Assembly (NCBI RefSeq): GCF_015160855.1
Contig: NZ_CP063373.1
Location: forward strand, 9,523,001 to 9,587,000
DNA length: 64,000 nucleotides
Direction: 5' to 3'
DNA from: Streptomyces ferrugineus
GTDB taxonomy: Bacteria > Actinomycetota > Actinomycetes > Streptomycetales > Streptomycetaceae
A model generated the notes under the pieces. It saw only the letters and a list, made by a program, of their open reading frames with translations. It was not told the origin of the DNA and searched no databases. Of this stretch, positions 43,335 through 51,469 are shown one piece after another. The translations under genes were made by a program, and so were the position numbers. Each line of letters begins with the position of its first letter. Position 1 is the first letter of the stretch.

Positions 43335-44477
43335 TTACGCGACGGGGAGGCGGGCTTCCGACCGGACGGGCAGTCCGAACACCCGGTGCGCGGTGCCGGC
43401 GGCGAGGGTGCGGACGTCCTCGAGGGACAGGCCCTGCGACTGCGCGTTGGCCATCTGACGGGCCAGCGGCACGGAACCGGCCGCGACGATCCCGTCCTGC
43501 TGGTACCAGAGCGCGTTGTCCACGCGGTGGTGCAGGTCCTGGCCGCCGAGCCGTGCGGAGTCGCAGCGGTCGGTCATCATCATCGAGTTCTCCACGCCCA
43601 TCAGCTGGACGGCGCGGGTCGCGATGGCCAGGTCGACGTGCTCCCCGTCGAAATTGATGCAGGCACCGATACGGCCGGCCGCCGCCTGGCGCATGATGGC
43701 CGCCGGGACCGGTCCGACGATCCGCGCCATCTGGTCGAGGGTCCAGCCGGGCAGGTCGTAGGACGCGATGACGGCGTCCCGCTCGGCGCGCGCCCGGGCA
43801 CTGCGGAAGGCGTGCCGGATGAGCAGCGGCATGTCGTTGAACAGGTGGTCGGTGACGACGCGGACGCCGGTGCCGGACCACTCGCTCTGCCAGGCCATCT
43901 CGACGATCTCGTCGACCTGTTCCGCGCTGCGCAGCGGGTCGGCACGGGTGAAGTGGCCGAGCGCGGGCCGGATTCCGTGGGCCATCAGGAGCGGGATGAG
44001 CCAGTCGAAGCCCGTGTCGCGGGCGGCGGGCTCGTCGTGGAGTTCGGAGGCGGGCGAGAACGCGTCGGGCGACAGGACGGTGTACGTCAGTCCGTACGGT
44101 CCGAGGGCCGCGAGGCGTTCCCACTCGTGCCTGCTGGGGGCCCAGACCGTCGACGCGGGAGTACCGCCGTGGCTGGCCAGGAGCGGCCCTTCCAGGGCAA
44201 TGCCGGCGACGTGCGGCAGCAGTCCCTCGCCCCGCATGCGGTGGTACTCGTGCACGAAGGCCTCGAACTCCGCGAGCTGCTCCCGGTGGAGGTACATCGT
44301 GGGCAGGCTCAGGACGCCCTCGCTCGCGCACCAGGCGTCGAGGCGCGCGAGGTCGACCTTGGTGAAGTCCGAGAAATCGACGTCACCGAACCCATGGCAA
44401 TGGACTTCCACGGGCGGCAGCCCACTCCATGGATTCGCCATAGGCGACGTAGACCTGCTCGCTGCAGTGGATTCCAC
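43335..44477 (-). CDS. Amidohydrolase-superfamily protein, NagA-like
   Basis: 380 residues. VEVHCHGFGD gives the HxH of the amidohydrolase barrel, IALEGPLLASHGGTP matches the NagA EGPF region, GHFTRADPLRSAEQ and MMMTDRCDSARLG carry the later His and catalytic Asp. It should hydrolyse an amide or deaminate a small substrate. GTG at 44477 has GGGAG seven bases upstream. First gene of the minus operon; divergent from the 22-residue peptide gene across about 215 bp that should hold both promoters. Confidence 0.72.
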   Translation of the reverse strand: MESTAASRSTSPMANPWSGLPPVEVHCHGFGDVDFSDFTKVDLARLDAWCASEGVLSLPTMYLHREQLAEFEAFVHEYHRMRGEGLLPHVAGIALEGPLLASHGGTPASTVWAPSRHEWERLAALGPYGLTYTVLSPDAFSPASELHDEPAARDTGFDWLIPLLMAHGIRPALGHFTRADPLRSAEQVDEIVEMAWQSEWSGTGVRVVTDHLFNDMPLLIRHAFRSARARAERDAVIASYDLPGWTLDQMARIVGPVPAAIMRQAAAGRIGACINFDGEHVDLAIATRAVQLMGVENSMMMTDRCDSARLGGQDLHHRVDNALWYQQDGIVAAGSVPLARQMANAQSQGLSLEDVRTLAAGTAHRVFGLPVRSEARLPVA

Positions 44478-44693
44478 GAGACAACTCCCAATCCAATAAG
44501 TTGACCTTAGAGATTGTCGTTCACCGCACTACGCTGCTACCAGTCCGCATTGAGCTCAGCATCATGCATTGCAGGATGGTGAAGGTGCACTGATCGGCTC
44601 CGGCGGCTTAGTGTCGTTTCAGCGATCCGCCGGGCTCCTCATCACCGGGGCCTGCCGGCTCGCCTATTCCCCAGGAGAAGGAGGTGATTTCAC

Positions 44694-44762
44694 ATGAAGC
44701 AGTACACCAAGCCGGCCACCAAGAAGGTTGCCTTCGGGACCGTTCTGAAGGCGGTCGTGTGA
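44694..44762 (+). CDS. 22-residue leader-like peptide (putative RiPP precursor or scaffold)
   Basis: Too short for normal gene calls but very convincing: GAAGGAGGTGAT lies directly before ATG 44694 and a 14-bp-arm hairpin follows the stop. The peptide has YTKP at residues 4-7, then AFG near 13-15, and ends in a short hydrophobic tail (TVLKAVV). YxxP plus a Phe about seven residues later is the pattern bound by PqqD-like recognition domains in lasso-peptide leaders. Almost nothing follows that leader region, so no lasso core with a ring Asp or Glu exists. It may be a scaffold to whose C-terminus residues are added. An asparagine-synthetase-like enzyme and a PqqD-like protein follow. Confidence 0.65.
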   Translation: MKQYTKPATKKVAFGTVLKAVV

Positions 44763-44767
44763 TGTGA

Positions 44768-44810
44768 GCGCCGGGGCGCCGAGGTTCTCTGGACCACGGC
44801 GCCCCGGCGC
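44768..44810 (+). terminator. Strong attenuator between peptide gene and AsnB-like gene
   Basis: GCGCCGGGGCGCCG at 44768-44781 and its perfect complement at 44797-44810 form a 14-bp GC stem with a 15-base loop. A T-richer run (AGTTTTCTTG) follows. Partial termination here would make far more peptide transcript than enzyme transcript, the usual stoichiometry of RiPP operons. This supports the peptide gene being real. Confidence 0.8.
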
Positions 44811-44853
44811 AAATCAGTTTTCTTGAAATACTCCGAGATCGAGTGAGGTGGAT

Positions 44854-47049
44854 ATGTGCGGCCTTGCAGGGCTGGCCCGCACCGATGGGCAGGTGCTCTC
44901 GCCGGACACTGACGGTCTGCTGCGTCGCATGGCGCGGGCCGTGGCCCATCGAGGCCCCGATGATCAGGAGTTGTTGCGTTCCGGGCCGGTCGGCCTGGCT
45001 TTCCTGCGACTGTCCCTCGTGGATCCGGCCACCGGCGGCCAGCCGATCCACAGCCCGGACGGCGACGTGGTCCTCATCGCCAACGGGGAGGTCTACAACC
45101 ACCGCGAACTGGCCGCGACCCTGCCTTCCGGCGTCCGCCTTCGCACCGGTTCCGACTGCGAAGTGCTGGTCCATCTGTACCAGCAAAAGGGCCTTCGGTT
45201 CCTGGACGACGTCCGGGGCATGTTCGCTTTCGTGCTCTGGGATCGCAAGAAAAACCGCCTTCTTTTCGCGCGCGACCGGTTCGGCATCAAGCCGTTGTTC
45301 TATCACCGGAACAGCGAGCGCGTTGTCTTCGGCTCCGAGATAAAGACTCTCTTCGAAGATCCGGCCTGCCCGCGTGATCTCGACTGGGACAGCGCCCTTT
45401 CCGACCAGGCGCTCACCGGAGCGCCGGATTTCGTCGAAGGTGCACCCAATACCTGGTTCCGCGGTATCGAACTGGTGCCGGCCGCGACCATCGTCGCCAT
45501 CGACCTGCGCGACGGAAGTACCGAGAATCACCGCTATTGGTCTTTCCCCCGCACCGCGGATCTGCGTGACGAGCTCTCCCCCGCCGAGTTCACCGAGCGG
45601 TACGCGCGGCTGCTCGCCGATTCGGTGCGCGAGTGCGAGACCTCGGACACCGAGCTGGGCCTGTTCCTCAGCGGTGGCGTCGACTCCGCGTCGATCGCCG
45701 CCCTCAGCAGCATCCGCCCCCGCACGTTCACCGCGCTGAACGGCAGCACCCTCGCCAACCAGGACTCCGAGTACGGGCATCGCGTCGCCCGGCACTACGG
45801 ACTCGACAACCACCAGGTCCTCTTCGACGTCTCCCAGGTGCCGGCCGCGCAGGAGTGGAAGAACCTGCTGTGGCTGCTGGAGAGCCCCCAGTGCGGTCCC
45901 GAGGTCTTCTACAAGCGGGAGCTGTACCGCTTCGTCAAAGCGAGTTTCCCGGAGATCAAGGGCATGCTGCTGGGCGGCGGCAGCGACGAGTTCAACGGCG
46001 GCTACACGGCCAGCTTCGGCGACGACTGGGCGGAGTTCGCGTCCGGCGTCGACGGCATGGCGCTGCGCGACGACCACCACCGCCACCGCGGTCTCGCGGC
46101 CTGGTGGGAGCAGTCCCCGCGGCCGCTGGTGCGAGCCGAGGTGCTGCGCCGCGGGACGCCCGCCGAGGACCCCTATGAGCGCTACCTGCGCTGGAAGTAC
46201 CGCGACGTCCAGCAGTACAACTGCTGGCACGAGGACCGGACGGCCGCCGGCAGCGGCATCGAGGCCCGTGTCCCCTTCCTCGACCACCGTCTCGTCGAAC
46301 TCTCCGCCTGTGTCCCGCCGTCGCTGCGCTCCCGGCTCACGTGGGACAAGCGCCTGCTCCGCGACGGACTGGACGGGGTGCTCCCACCCGAGTTCGCCGA
46401 GCGGACCAAGGTCGGGTTCTTTTACGGCGATGGCATCCGCCACACCTACCGCACCTTCGCGGGCATGCTCGCGGCGGACGGCGACGCCCTGCTCGAAGAG
46501 GCCCTGTCCAGTCCGCGGGCCAAGGAGTACCTCGACGCCGACAACGCGCGTGCCACCTTGCGCGCCCTTCTGCAGGACCCCTCCTCCGGGCATGTGGAGT
46601 TCCTGCTCCGCGTGGTCAACCTCGGACTGCTGGAAGTGATGCTCCAGCAGCCGCCCACGCCGCCGGTGGAGGCCACGCCCGCTCCCGTCCCGGTCGAACT
46701 GATCATCGGGGACTGGGAATCGGAGCGTGTCGGCATCGAGGCCCGGGTGCTGCGACGGCCCGACCTGCACGATGCGCTCGTGCCCTCGCTCGACGACTCG
46801 GTTCTGCTGCTCACCGACCAGAAGGACCCGCTACTGCGCTACCTGGTCACCGACGGCGAGATCCGGTTCGTGGTCGATGGCGAGGAAATGCCGCAGTGGC
46901 AGCGGCTGCTCGACGGCATCGACGGACAGCGCACCCTCGGCGACCTCCTGGCGGCCGCGGAGTGCGAACTCTCCGACGTCGAGGAACTGCTGTTCCAGTC
47001 GGCCGAGTTCGGCCTGCTCACCCTCTCCAAACCGGCGACGGGCGAGTAA
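44854..47049 (+). CDS. Asparagine-synthetase-like amide ligase with C-terminal PqqD-like domain
   Basis: 731 residues. ATG at 44854 puts Cys at position 2 (MCGLAG), the N-terminal nucleophile of class II glutaminase domains; HRGPDDQE, IANGEVYNHREL and RDRFGIKPLFY follow. The synthetase domain has the PP-loop LFLSGGVDSASIA and LGGGSDEFNGGY. Residues about 614-731 are extra: LLDGIDGQRTLGDLLAA and VEELLFQSAEFGLL resemble the winged helix of PqqD-like recognition domains. It adenylates a carboxylate and forms an amide or lactam, possibly on the 22-residue peptide. Similar enzymes close lasso rings and beta-lactams. GAGG precedes the start. Confidence 0.88.
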   Translation: MCGLAGLARTDGQVLSPDTDGLLRRMARAVAHRGPDDQELLRSGPVGLAFLRLSLVDPATGGQPIHSPDGDVVLIANGEVYNHRELAATLPSGVRLRTGSDCEVLVHLYQQKGLRFLDDVRGMFAFVLWDRKKNRLLFARDRFGIKPLFYHRNSERVVFGSEIKTLFEDPACPRDLDWDSALSDQALTGAPDFVEGAPNTWFRGIELVPAATIVAIDLRDGSTENHRYWSFPRTADLRDELSPAEFTERYARLLADSVRECETSDTELGLFLSGGVDSASIAALSSIRPRTFTALNGSTLANQDSEYGHRVARHYGLDNHQVLFDVSQVPAAQEWKNLLWLLESPQCGPEVFYKRELYRFVKASFPEIKGMLLGGGSDEFNGGYTASFGDDWAEFASGVDGMALRDDHHRHRGLAAWWEQSPRPLVRAEVLRRGTPAEDPYERYLRWKYRDVQQYNCWHEDRTAAGSGIEARVPFLDHRLVELSACVPPSLRSRLTWDKRLLRDGLDGVLPPEFAERTKVGFFYGDGIRHTYRTFAGMLAADGDALLEEALSSPRAKEYLDADNARATLRALLQDPSSGHVEFLLRVVNLGLLEVMLQQPPTPPVEATPAPVPVELIIGDWESERVGIEARVLRRPDLHDALVPSLDDSVLLLTDQKDPLLRYLVTDGEIRFVVDGEEMPQWQRLLDGIDGQRTLGDLLAAAECELSDVEELLFQSAEFGLLTLSKPATGE

Positions 47050-47059
47050 CCGGGCCACC

Positions 47060-47090
47060 GGCCTGCCACCGGCGTGTGCGGTGGCAGGCC
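47060..47090 (+). terminator. Hairpin between AsnB-like and nucleotidyltransferase genes
   Basis: GGCCTGCCACCG and CGGTGGCAGGCC pair perfectly over 12 bp with a 7-base loop, beginning 11 bp after the AsnB-like stop. No T-run. It ends 6 bases before ATG 47097 and would mask any ribosome site there, so it either attenuates or argues for the later start at 47142. Confidence 0.6.
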
Positions 47091-47141
47091 ACCGCCATGT
47101 ACAGCCCCCTCTCGACCGCGCTCCGGAAGGCCAACGCCCGC

Positions 47142-47921
47142 ATGACTTTCGACTTCACCCGCTCCCTGGACGAACTGGCCGGGCGCGATCTGCTGCCCGA
47201 CAGCCACGACTCCGCGTTCGTCGTCGGCTCCCTCGCCCGCGGCTGGGGCAACGACCTGAGCGATCTCGACATCTACCTGGTGAGCGAGAAGCCGTGGGCC
47301 GGCAGTTCCTCCGGTACGATCCGCGTCCCGCTGAGCCATCCCGACGTGCCCACGGAGTACTTCCACACCGAGGAGCGGCGCTGGGAGGTCAAGTACTGGA
47401 CGGCCGGCCAGGTGGAGGAGATCCTCGCGAAGGTGTCCTGGGCGGAGTTCGACCAGGGCGGGACCATCGGCCAGATGCTCACCCGGGACGAGGAGCAGTT
47501 GCTGGAGCGGCTGCTGGTCTGCCACCCGCTGGACGGCGAGGAGTGGGTGCGCCGGCAGCAGCGGCTGATCGAGGAGTCGGCGTTCCGGGCGGCCGTGGTG
47601 ACGCACTGCCTGACCAACGCCGACGACTTCGCGGAGGACGCCCTCGGGCAGCTGGCCGCGGGTGACGAGGCGAGCGCCGTGCTGTCGGTCCGCCAGGCGT
47701 TCGGACACGCGGTGGACGCCCTGGTCGCCGCGCACGGGGAGTGCGGCCGGCTGGTGAAGTGGCGGGCCCGGCGCATGAAGGCGGCCGCTCCGCAGGCGCT
47801 GTCGTACGAGCGTTATTGGGCGGTCGAGACGATGCGCGACTTCGATCCGGACGACCCGGCCACCTGGGTCCGTGACGTGATGTACCTGTGCAAGCTCCTT
47901 TCCATGAGGGTGGAGATCTGA
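47142..47921 (+). CDS. MNT-type nucleotidyltransferase-like protein
   Basis: 259 residues. FVVGSLARGWGNDLSDLDIYLV carries the GS...DxD core of polymerase-beta-type nucleotidyltransferases. The C-terminal half is helical (substrate-binding or HEPN-like). It could nucleotidylate the peptide or an intermediate, as proposed for such enzymes in some lasso clusters, or use NTP for another transfer. ATG 47142 with GGAAGG 11 bases upstream is preferred; ATG 47097 lies right behind a hairpin. Stop is followed immediately by the PqqD-like gene. Confidence 0.78.
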   Translation: MTFDFTRSLDELAGRDLLPDSHDSAFVVGSLARGWGNDLSDLDIYLVSEKPWAGSSSGTIRVPLSHPDVPTEYFHTEERRWEVKYWTAGQVEEILAKVSWAEFDQGGTIGQMLTRDEEQLLERLLVCHPLDGEEWVRRQQRLIEESAFRAAVVTHCLTNADDFAEDALGQLAAGDEASAVLSVRQAFGHAVDALVAAHGECGRLVKWRARRMKAAAPQALSYERYWAVETMRDFDPDDPATWVRDVMYLCKLLSMRVEI

Positions 47922-48209
47922 ATGTCCCTGACCACCTCGACGGCCGATGTCGTGCCCCGGCTCGGCCTGGCCGCACGCTTCCGCAGGTTCCGTGACAAGA
48001 CGCTCATCGCCGTCGGGCCGAACGCCATGGAGCTGTCCGACTCCGCGGCCTTCATCCTGGCCTGCGTGGACGGGCAGCGCTCGGTGGCCGGTATCGGGGC
48101 CCTGCTCGCCGAGGAGTACGGCATCGACGTCGACGAGGCGGTCGCGGACACCGCGGACCTGATCGGCCAGCTCGCCGAAGTCAGGGTCCTGGACCTGCCG
48201 AACGCCTGA
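47922..48209 (+). CDS. PqqD-like peptide recognition protein (RRE)
   Basis: 95 residues. KTLIAVGPNAMELSDSAAFI, then LACVDGQRSVAGIGALLAEE and VAVADTADLIG-like helix ending in AEVRVLDL, is the beta-hairpin plus winged-helix order of PqqD. Such domains bind leader peptides and deliver them to modifying enzymes; the YTKP motif of the 44694 peptide is the obvious ligand. ATG begins directly after the nucleotidyltransferase stop, so expression is coupled. A free RRE beside an enzyme-fused one is unusual. Confidence 0.82.
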   Translation: MSLTTSTADVVPRLGLAARFRRFRDKTLIAVGPNAMELSDSAAFILACVDGQRSVAGIGALLAEEYGIDVDEAVADTADLIGQLAEVRVLDLPNA

Positions 48210-48247
48210 CCCCTCCACCACCTTCACCAACGATTGGGAACCATGCG

Positions 48248-49330
48248 ATGTGCGGGATTGTCGGGCTCTTCGTGGGGTGCTCCGCCCTGGCCTACTGCCC
48301 CCGCAAAGCACTCGCCCCGGCCGGCGCGACGACGGCCGCCGGTGCCGCACCGGCCGCCGGTGCCGCACCGGCCGCCGGTGCCGGGGCGGACGGGAAGCAG
48401 GCCGACGTGTCGTACAGCTCCCCCTTCGCCCGCTGGTCGGAGAGAGCGACCGTCCGCCGGTCGCCCCGGCGTGAGCTGAGCGCGCCGAACTCCGACGCCT
48501 CCCGCTACTTCTCCCCCGAGCTGGTGCCGGTCGCGCGCCACCCGCTCATCGCCGAGCTGCGCCCCGAGCTGTTCGACACGGTGCTCGTCCAGCACCTCTA
48601 CCGCTACCTGGACTTCACCGCCAAGCTGGAGACGCTGGTGGTCAACCGCACCGCGCTCGGCATCGCGCAGGGCAGCGTCGGCGTCGAACTCCCCGAGGAG
48701 ATGCGCTTCGACGCCTACAAGATCTACTGCGACGAGGCCTACCACGCCCTGTTCTCGGTGGACTTGATGCGCCAGGTCCGCGACACCACCGGCATCGCCC
48801 CGGTGCTGCCCGAGCAGCCCTACTTCCTGCGGCGGCTGGAGGAGATCCAGCAGGAGCTGCCGCCGCACACCCGGGCCCTGGCCGAACTGCTCTTCGTGAC
48901 CGTCTCGGAGACGCTGATATCGGCCAGCCTCGCCGAGCTGCCGGTCGACAGCGAGATCGTGCCGGCCGTGCGGGAGACGATCCGCGACCACGCCGCGGAC
49001 GAGGGACGCCACCACGTGTACTTCGCCGCCTTCCTGCGCTACCTGTGGGCCGCCCTCGACCCCGCGGCACGGCGGGAGGCGGCGCTGCTGGTGCCCCGGC
49101 TGATCGCGGCCTTCCTGCGGCCCGACACCGACGCCGTGCGCGCCGAGCTGCTGGGCTACGGGCTCACGCGCGACGACGCCGAGCAGGTCCTGGCCGAGGT
49201 GTACGACGAGAAGACCGTCGCCGCGCACACCCGGGCGACGGCCAAGCGGACGATCTCCTACTTCGTGGCGCTGGACGTGCTGGACGACCCGATGGTGGAG
49301 CATGAGTTCCGCACCCACGGACTGCTCTGA
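48248..49330 (+). CDS. AurF-like diiron oxygenase 1
   Basis: 360 residues. DAYKIYCDEAYHALFS supplies ExxH, ETLISASL a Glu, and DHAADEGRHHVYFAAF the ExRHH set of the ferritin-like diiron site of p-aminobenzoate N-oxygenase AurF. It probably oxidises an amine to hydroxylamine, nitroso or nitro, or hydroxylates carbon. Shares an identical DAYKIYCDEAYHAL with the 61009 protein. The N-terminus is odd: MCGIVGLF mimics a glutaminase start, followed by an Ala-rich region encoded by an 18 bp tandem repeat (48335-48385). The true start could be later. Last gene of the plus operon. Confidence 0.85.
   Translation: MCGIVGLFVGCSALAYCPRKALAPAGATTAAGAAPAAGAAPAAGAGADGKQADVSYSSPFARWSERATVRRSPRRELSAPNSDASRYFSPELVPVARHPLIAELRPELFDTVLVQHLYRYLDFTAKLETLVVNRTALGIAQGSVGVELPEEMRFDAYKIYCDEAYHALFSVDLMRQVRDTTGIAPVLPEQPYFLRRLEEIQQELPPHTRALAELLFVTVSETLISASLAELPVDSEIVPAVRETIRDHAADEGRHHVYFAAFLRYLWAALDPAARREAALLVPRLIAAFLRPDTDAVRAELLGYGLTRDDAEQVLAEVYDEKTVAAHTRATAKRTISYFVALDVLDDPMVEHEFRTHGLL
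48335..48385 (+). repeat. 18 bp tandem repeat inside AurF-like gene
   Basis: Unit GCCGCCGGTGCCGCACCG, two full copies and most of a third, encoding AAGAAP repeats in the flexible N-terminus of the diiron oxygenase. Length variation here would stay in frame. Confidence 0.85.
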
Positions 49331-49360
49331 CCCCCGTACGGCCGGATGGGGGCCGGTGGT

Positions 49361-50635
49361 TCAGGCGTCCAGGTCGCCGGTCATCAGCCGGATGCCGAGC
49401 GTTCCCTCCAGCCGGCCCAGCAGTTCCTCGGCCCTGCCCACCGCGGCCCGCCGGTCCCCGGCGCGCAGGATGAAGCGGGCGACGGCCTGGCCGGGGGCGA
49501 CCGTCTCGCCCGGACCGGTCCGGTAGGCGTCGAACCCGATGACCTCCAGGACGTCGGCCTGCCCGTCGAGCGGCGTGAGGCAGGCCGTCGCGGACAGCCG
49601 GCCGCCGTCCCGGGGGACGACCGCGAACACGGCGGTGCAGCCGGTGATCCCGCCGGGGACGTCGACCGGTTCCCCGGTCATGAGCTGCAGCCAGGATCGG
49701 TAGATGTCCTGCCCGGTGGCGTGCCGGTAGGCGTGCGGCAGGCCGCCGCCCATGACCCGCGGATTGAACTCGACCAGGACCGGCCCGCGTTCGGTCACCA
49801 TCACCTCCAGGTGGAAGACGCCCTGGTCGGCTCCGATGGCCCGGCAGACCTCCTCGGCGTAGGCGACGCAGTCGGCGCTCTCCTGCGGCGACAGCCCCGC
49901 CGGGACGCACGAGCCCAGTTCGACCACCTCGTTCTCCGGTGAGCGGAACCGGCCGGTGACGCAGAACGGGAAGAACTCGCCCCGCCGGGCGCCGATCTCC
50001 ACCGAGACCAGCCTGCCCGTGAGCTTCTCCTCCACCAGGACGCCCCGCGCGAACTGGGTCCGCCAGTGCGCGGGGACCCCGTCCGTGCCGGTCAGCACGT
50101 TCCGGCAGGCGGCCGCCGCCTCCTGCGGATCGTCGGCCACGTGCGAGAGCAGGCTGGCGCTGCCGGACGGCGGCTTGATCACGACGGGGTAGCCGATCCG
50201 CCCGGCCGCGGCCAGCGCCTCGTCCACGTCGAGCGCGCGGGCCCAGCGGGCGGACGCCAGCCCCGCTTCCTCGAGCGCCGCCCGGCAGCGGTCCTTGCGC
50301 CGGGCGGTGAACACCGCGTCGGGCGCGGTGCCGCGCAGCCCGAGGCTCCGGCAGGCGGCGGCCACCGCTTCGGCGGCCAGCTCCTGGAACGTCACCGCCA
50401 CGTCGATCGGCGACTCGGCGTGGCATTTCTCCAGCGCTTCGAGTACGGCGGCGGGGTCCGTCGTGTCGATCCCGTCGATCAGCCGGTCCACCGCCCGTAC
50501 GGCCTTCAGGGTCTCGCCCGTGAGCGCGTACTGCGTCAGCGCGGGCTGCAGGAACGTCACCCGGTGGCCCGCCTCCTTGGCGAGCCGTACGGCCCGCACC
50601 GCGGGGGGATTGACGTCGACGATGGCGATGTGCAC
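49361..50635 (-). CDS. ATP-grasp carboxylate-amine ligase
   Basis: 424 residues. IGYPVVIKPPSGSASLLSH is the ATP-grasp loop, GVLVEEKLTGRLVSVEIG the second nucleotide site, and FHLEVMVTERGPVLVEFNPR the Mg-binding end. The C-terminal extension after 320 is as in the carnosine-synthase-like branch. It activates a carboxylate as acyl phosphate and joins it to an amine, probably linking two amino acids or a residue to the peptide. GTG at 50635. Last gene of the long minus-strand operon. Confidence 0.88.
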   Translation of the reverse strand: MHIAIVDVNPPAVRAVRLAKEAGHRVTFLQPALTQYALTGETLKAVRAVDRLIDGIDTTDPAAVLEALEKCHAESPIDVAVTFQELAAEAVAAACRSLGLRGTAPDAVFTARRKDRCRAALEEAGLASARWARALDVDEALAAAGRIGYPVVIKPPSGSASLLSHVADDPQEAAAACRNVLTGTDGVPAHWRTQFARGVLVEEKLTGRLVSVEIGARRGEFFPFCVTGRFRSPENEVVELGSCVPAGLSPQESADCVAYAEEVCRAIGADQGVFHLEVMVTERGPVLVEFNPRVMGGGLPHAYRHATGQDIYRSWLQLMTGEPVDVPGGITGCTAVFAVVPRDGGRLSATACLTPLDGQADVLEVIGFDAYRTGPGETVAPGQAVARFILRAGDRRAAVGRAEELLGRLEGTLGIRLMTGDLDA

Positions 50636-50707
50636 GAGCGGTGTCCCTACGGTCGGTCCGAGACGGGGCGGGAGGGGTGAGGTGGGGCGGAGCGGGGCGG
50701 CCGGGGC

Positions 50708-51469
50708 TCAGCGGTAGTGGACCTCACCGCCGCGCACCCGGTAGGGGTCGCGGTGGAAGACCTCGAAGGACACCGCCGGCCGGCCGCCGAACCGCGCTCC
50801 GGCGGCGGCGAGGTTGCGGCCCAGAAAGCCCCGGACGTAGGCCTCCGGCTCCTCGTCGGTCAGCGCCTGAAGGTAGGTGGCGTGCTCCAGCACCGCCCGG
50901 ACGCCGCGCTCCACCGCCCAGGTGACGTCCACGGCGTGCGTGGGGTACGGGGATCCCGCCACCGCCTGCCAGCGCACCCCCTCCCAGGGCTCCAGGCCCT
51001 CCTCGGGGAACAGGTACCGGTTGGCGGCGTCGGCCGCCGCGTCGAGGGCGGCCCGGCCGACGTTGCGGTGGTCCGGGGTGTTCCACGAGACACCGCGCCA
51101 GTGGTCGTGGTGGTTGAGCGTGAAGACCAGCTCCGGGCGGTGCCTGCGCACCGCGAGCGTGAGATCCCGGCGCAGCGCGGGGCCGTACTCGATCAGCCCG
51201 TCGGGGTGGTCGAGGAACTCCACCTGCTGCACGCCGGCGACCGCGGCGCTCTCGCGCTGCTCCCGCTCCCTGATCGGCGCCGCCTTCTCGGGGTCCAGGC
51301 CGTCGATCCCGCACTCACCCCGGCTCGCCATCAGGTACACGACCTCCTTGCCCTCGTCGACCCAGGTCGCGACGGCGGCGGCGGCCGAGTACTCGACGTC
51401 GTCGGGGTGCGCGACGATGGCCAAGGCACGCGTCCAGTCGGTGGGGAACTCCTGGAGCTGTTCAGTCAT
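50708..51469 (-). CDS. PIG-L/LmbE-type deacetylase
   Basis: 253 residues. AIVAHPDDVEY near residues 17-27 is the AHPDD zinc motif and DHRNVGRAALDAA supplies the third ligand. The family removes acetyl or similar groups from amino sugars and related amines. Here it probably unmasks an amine late in the pathway. ATG at 51469 lies inside the last codons of the MFS gene (8 bp overlap). Confidence 0.88.
   Translation of the reverse strand: MTEQLQEFPTDWTRALAIVAHPDDVEYSAAAAVATWVDEGKEVVYLMASRGECGIDGLDPEKAAPIREREQRESAAVAGVQQVEFLDHPDGLIEYGPALRRDLTLAVRRHRPELVFTLNHHDHWRGVSWNTPDHRNVGRAALDAAADAANRYLFPEEGLEPWEGVRWQAVAGSPYPTHAVDVTWAVERGVRAVLEHATYLQALTDEEPEAYVRGFLGRNLAAAGARFGGRPAVSFEVFHRDPYRVRGGEVHYR

Noticed and set aside
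44501..44535. TTGACC ... TACGCT as a promoter for the peptide gene
   Set aside because: The spacer is about 23 bases, too long for a standard sigma-70-type promoter, so no promoter is called.
44694..44762. Calling the 22-residue peptide a lasso-peptide precursor
   Set aside because: No core with Gly/Cys/Ser at position 1 and Asp/Glu at 7-9 follows the leader motif, and no B2-type leader protease is present; only leader-like features are supported.
44608..46770. Minus-strand 720-residue open frame
   Set aside because: Antisense to the AsnB-like gene and the peptide gene, which have motifs, ribosome sites and a terminator.
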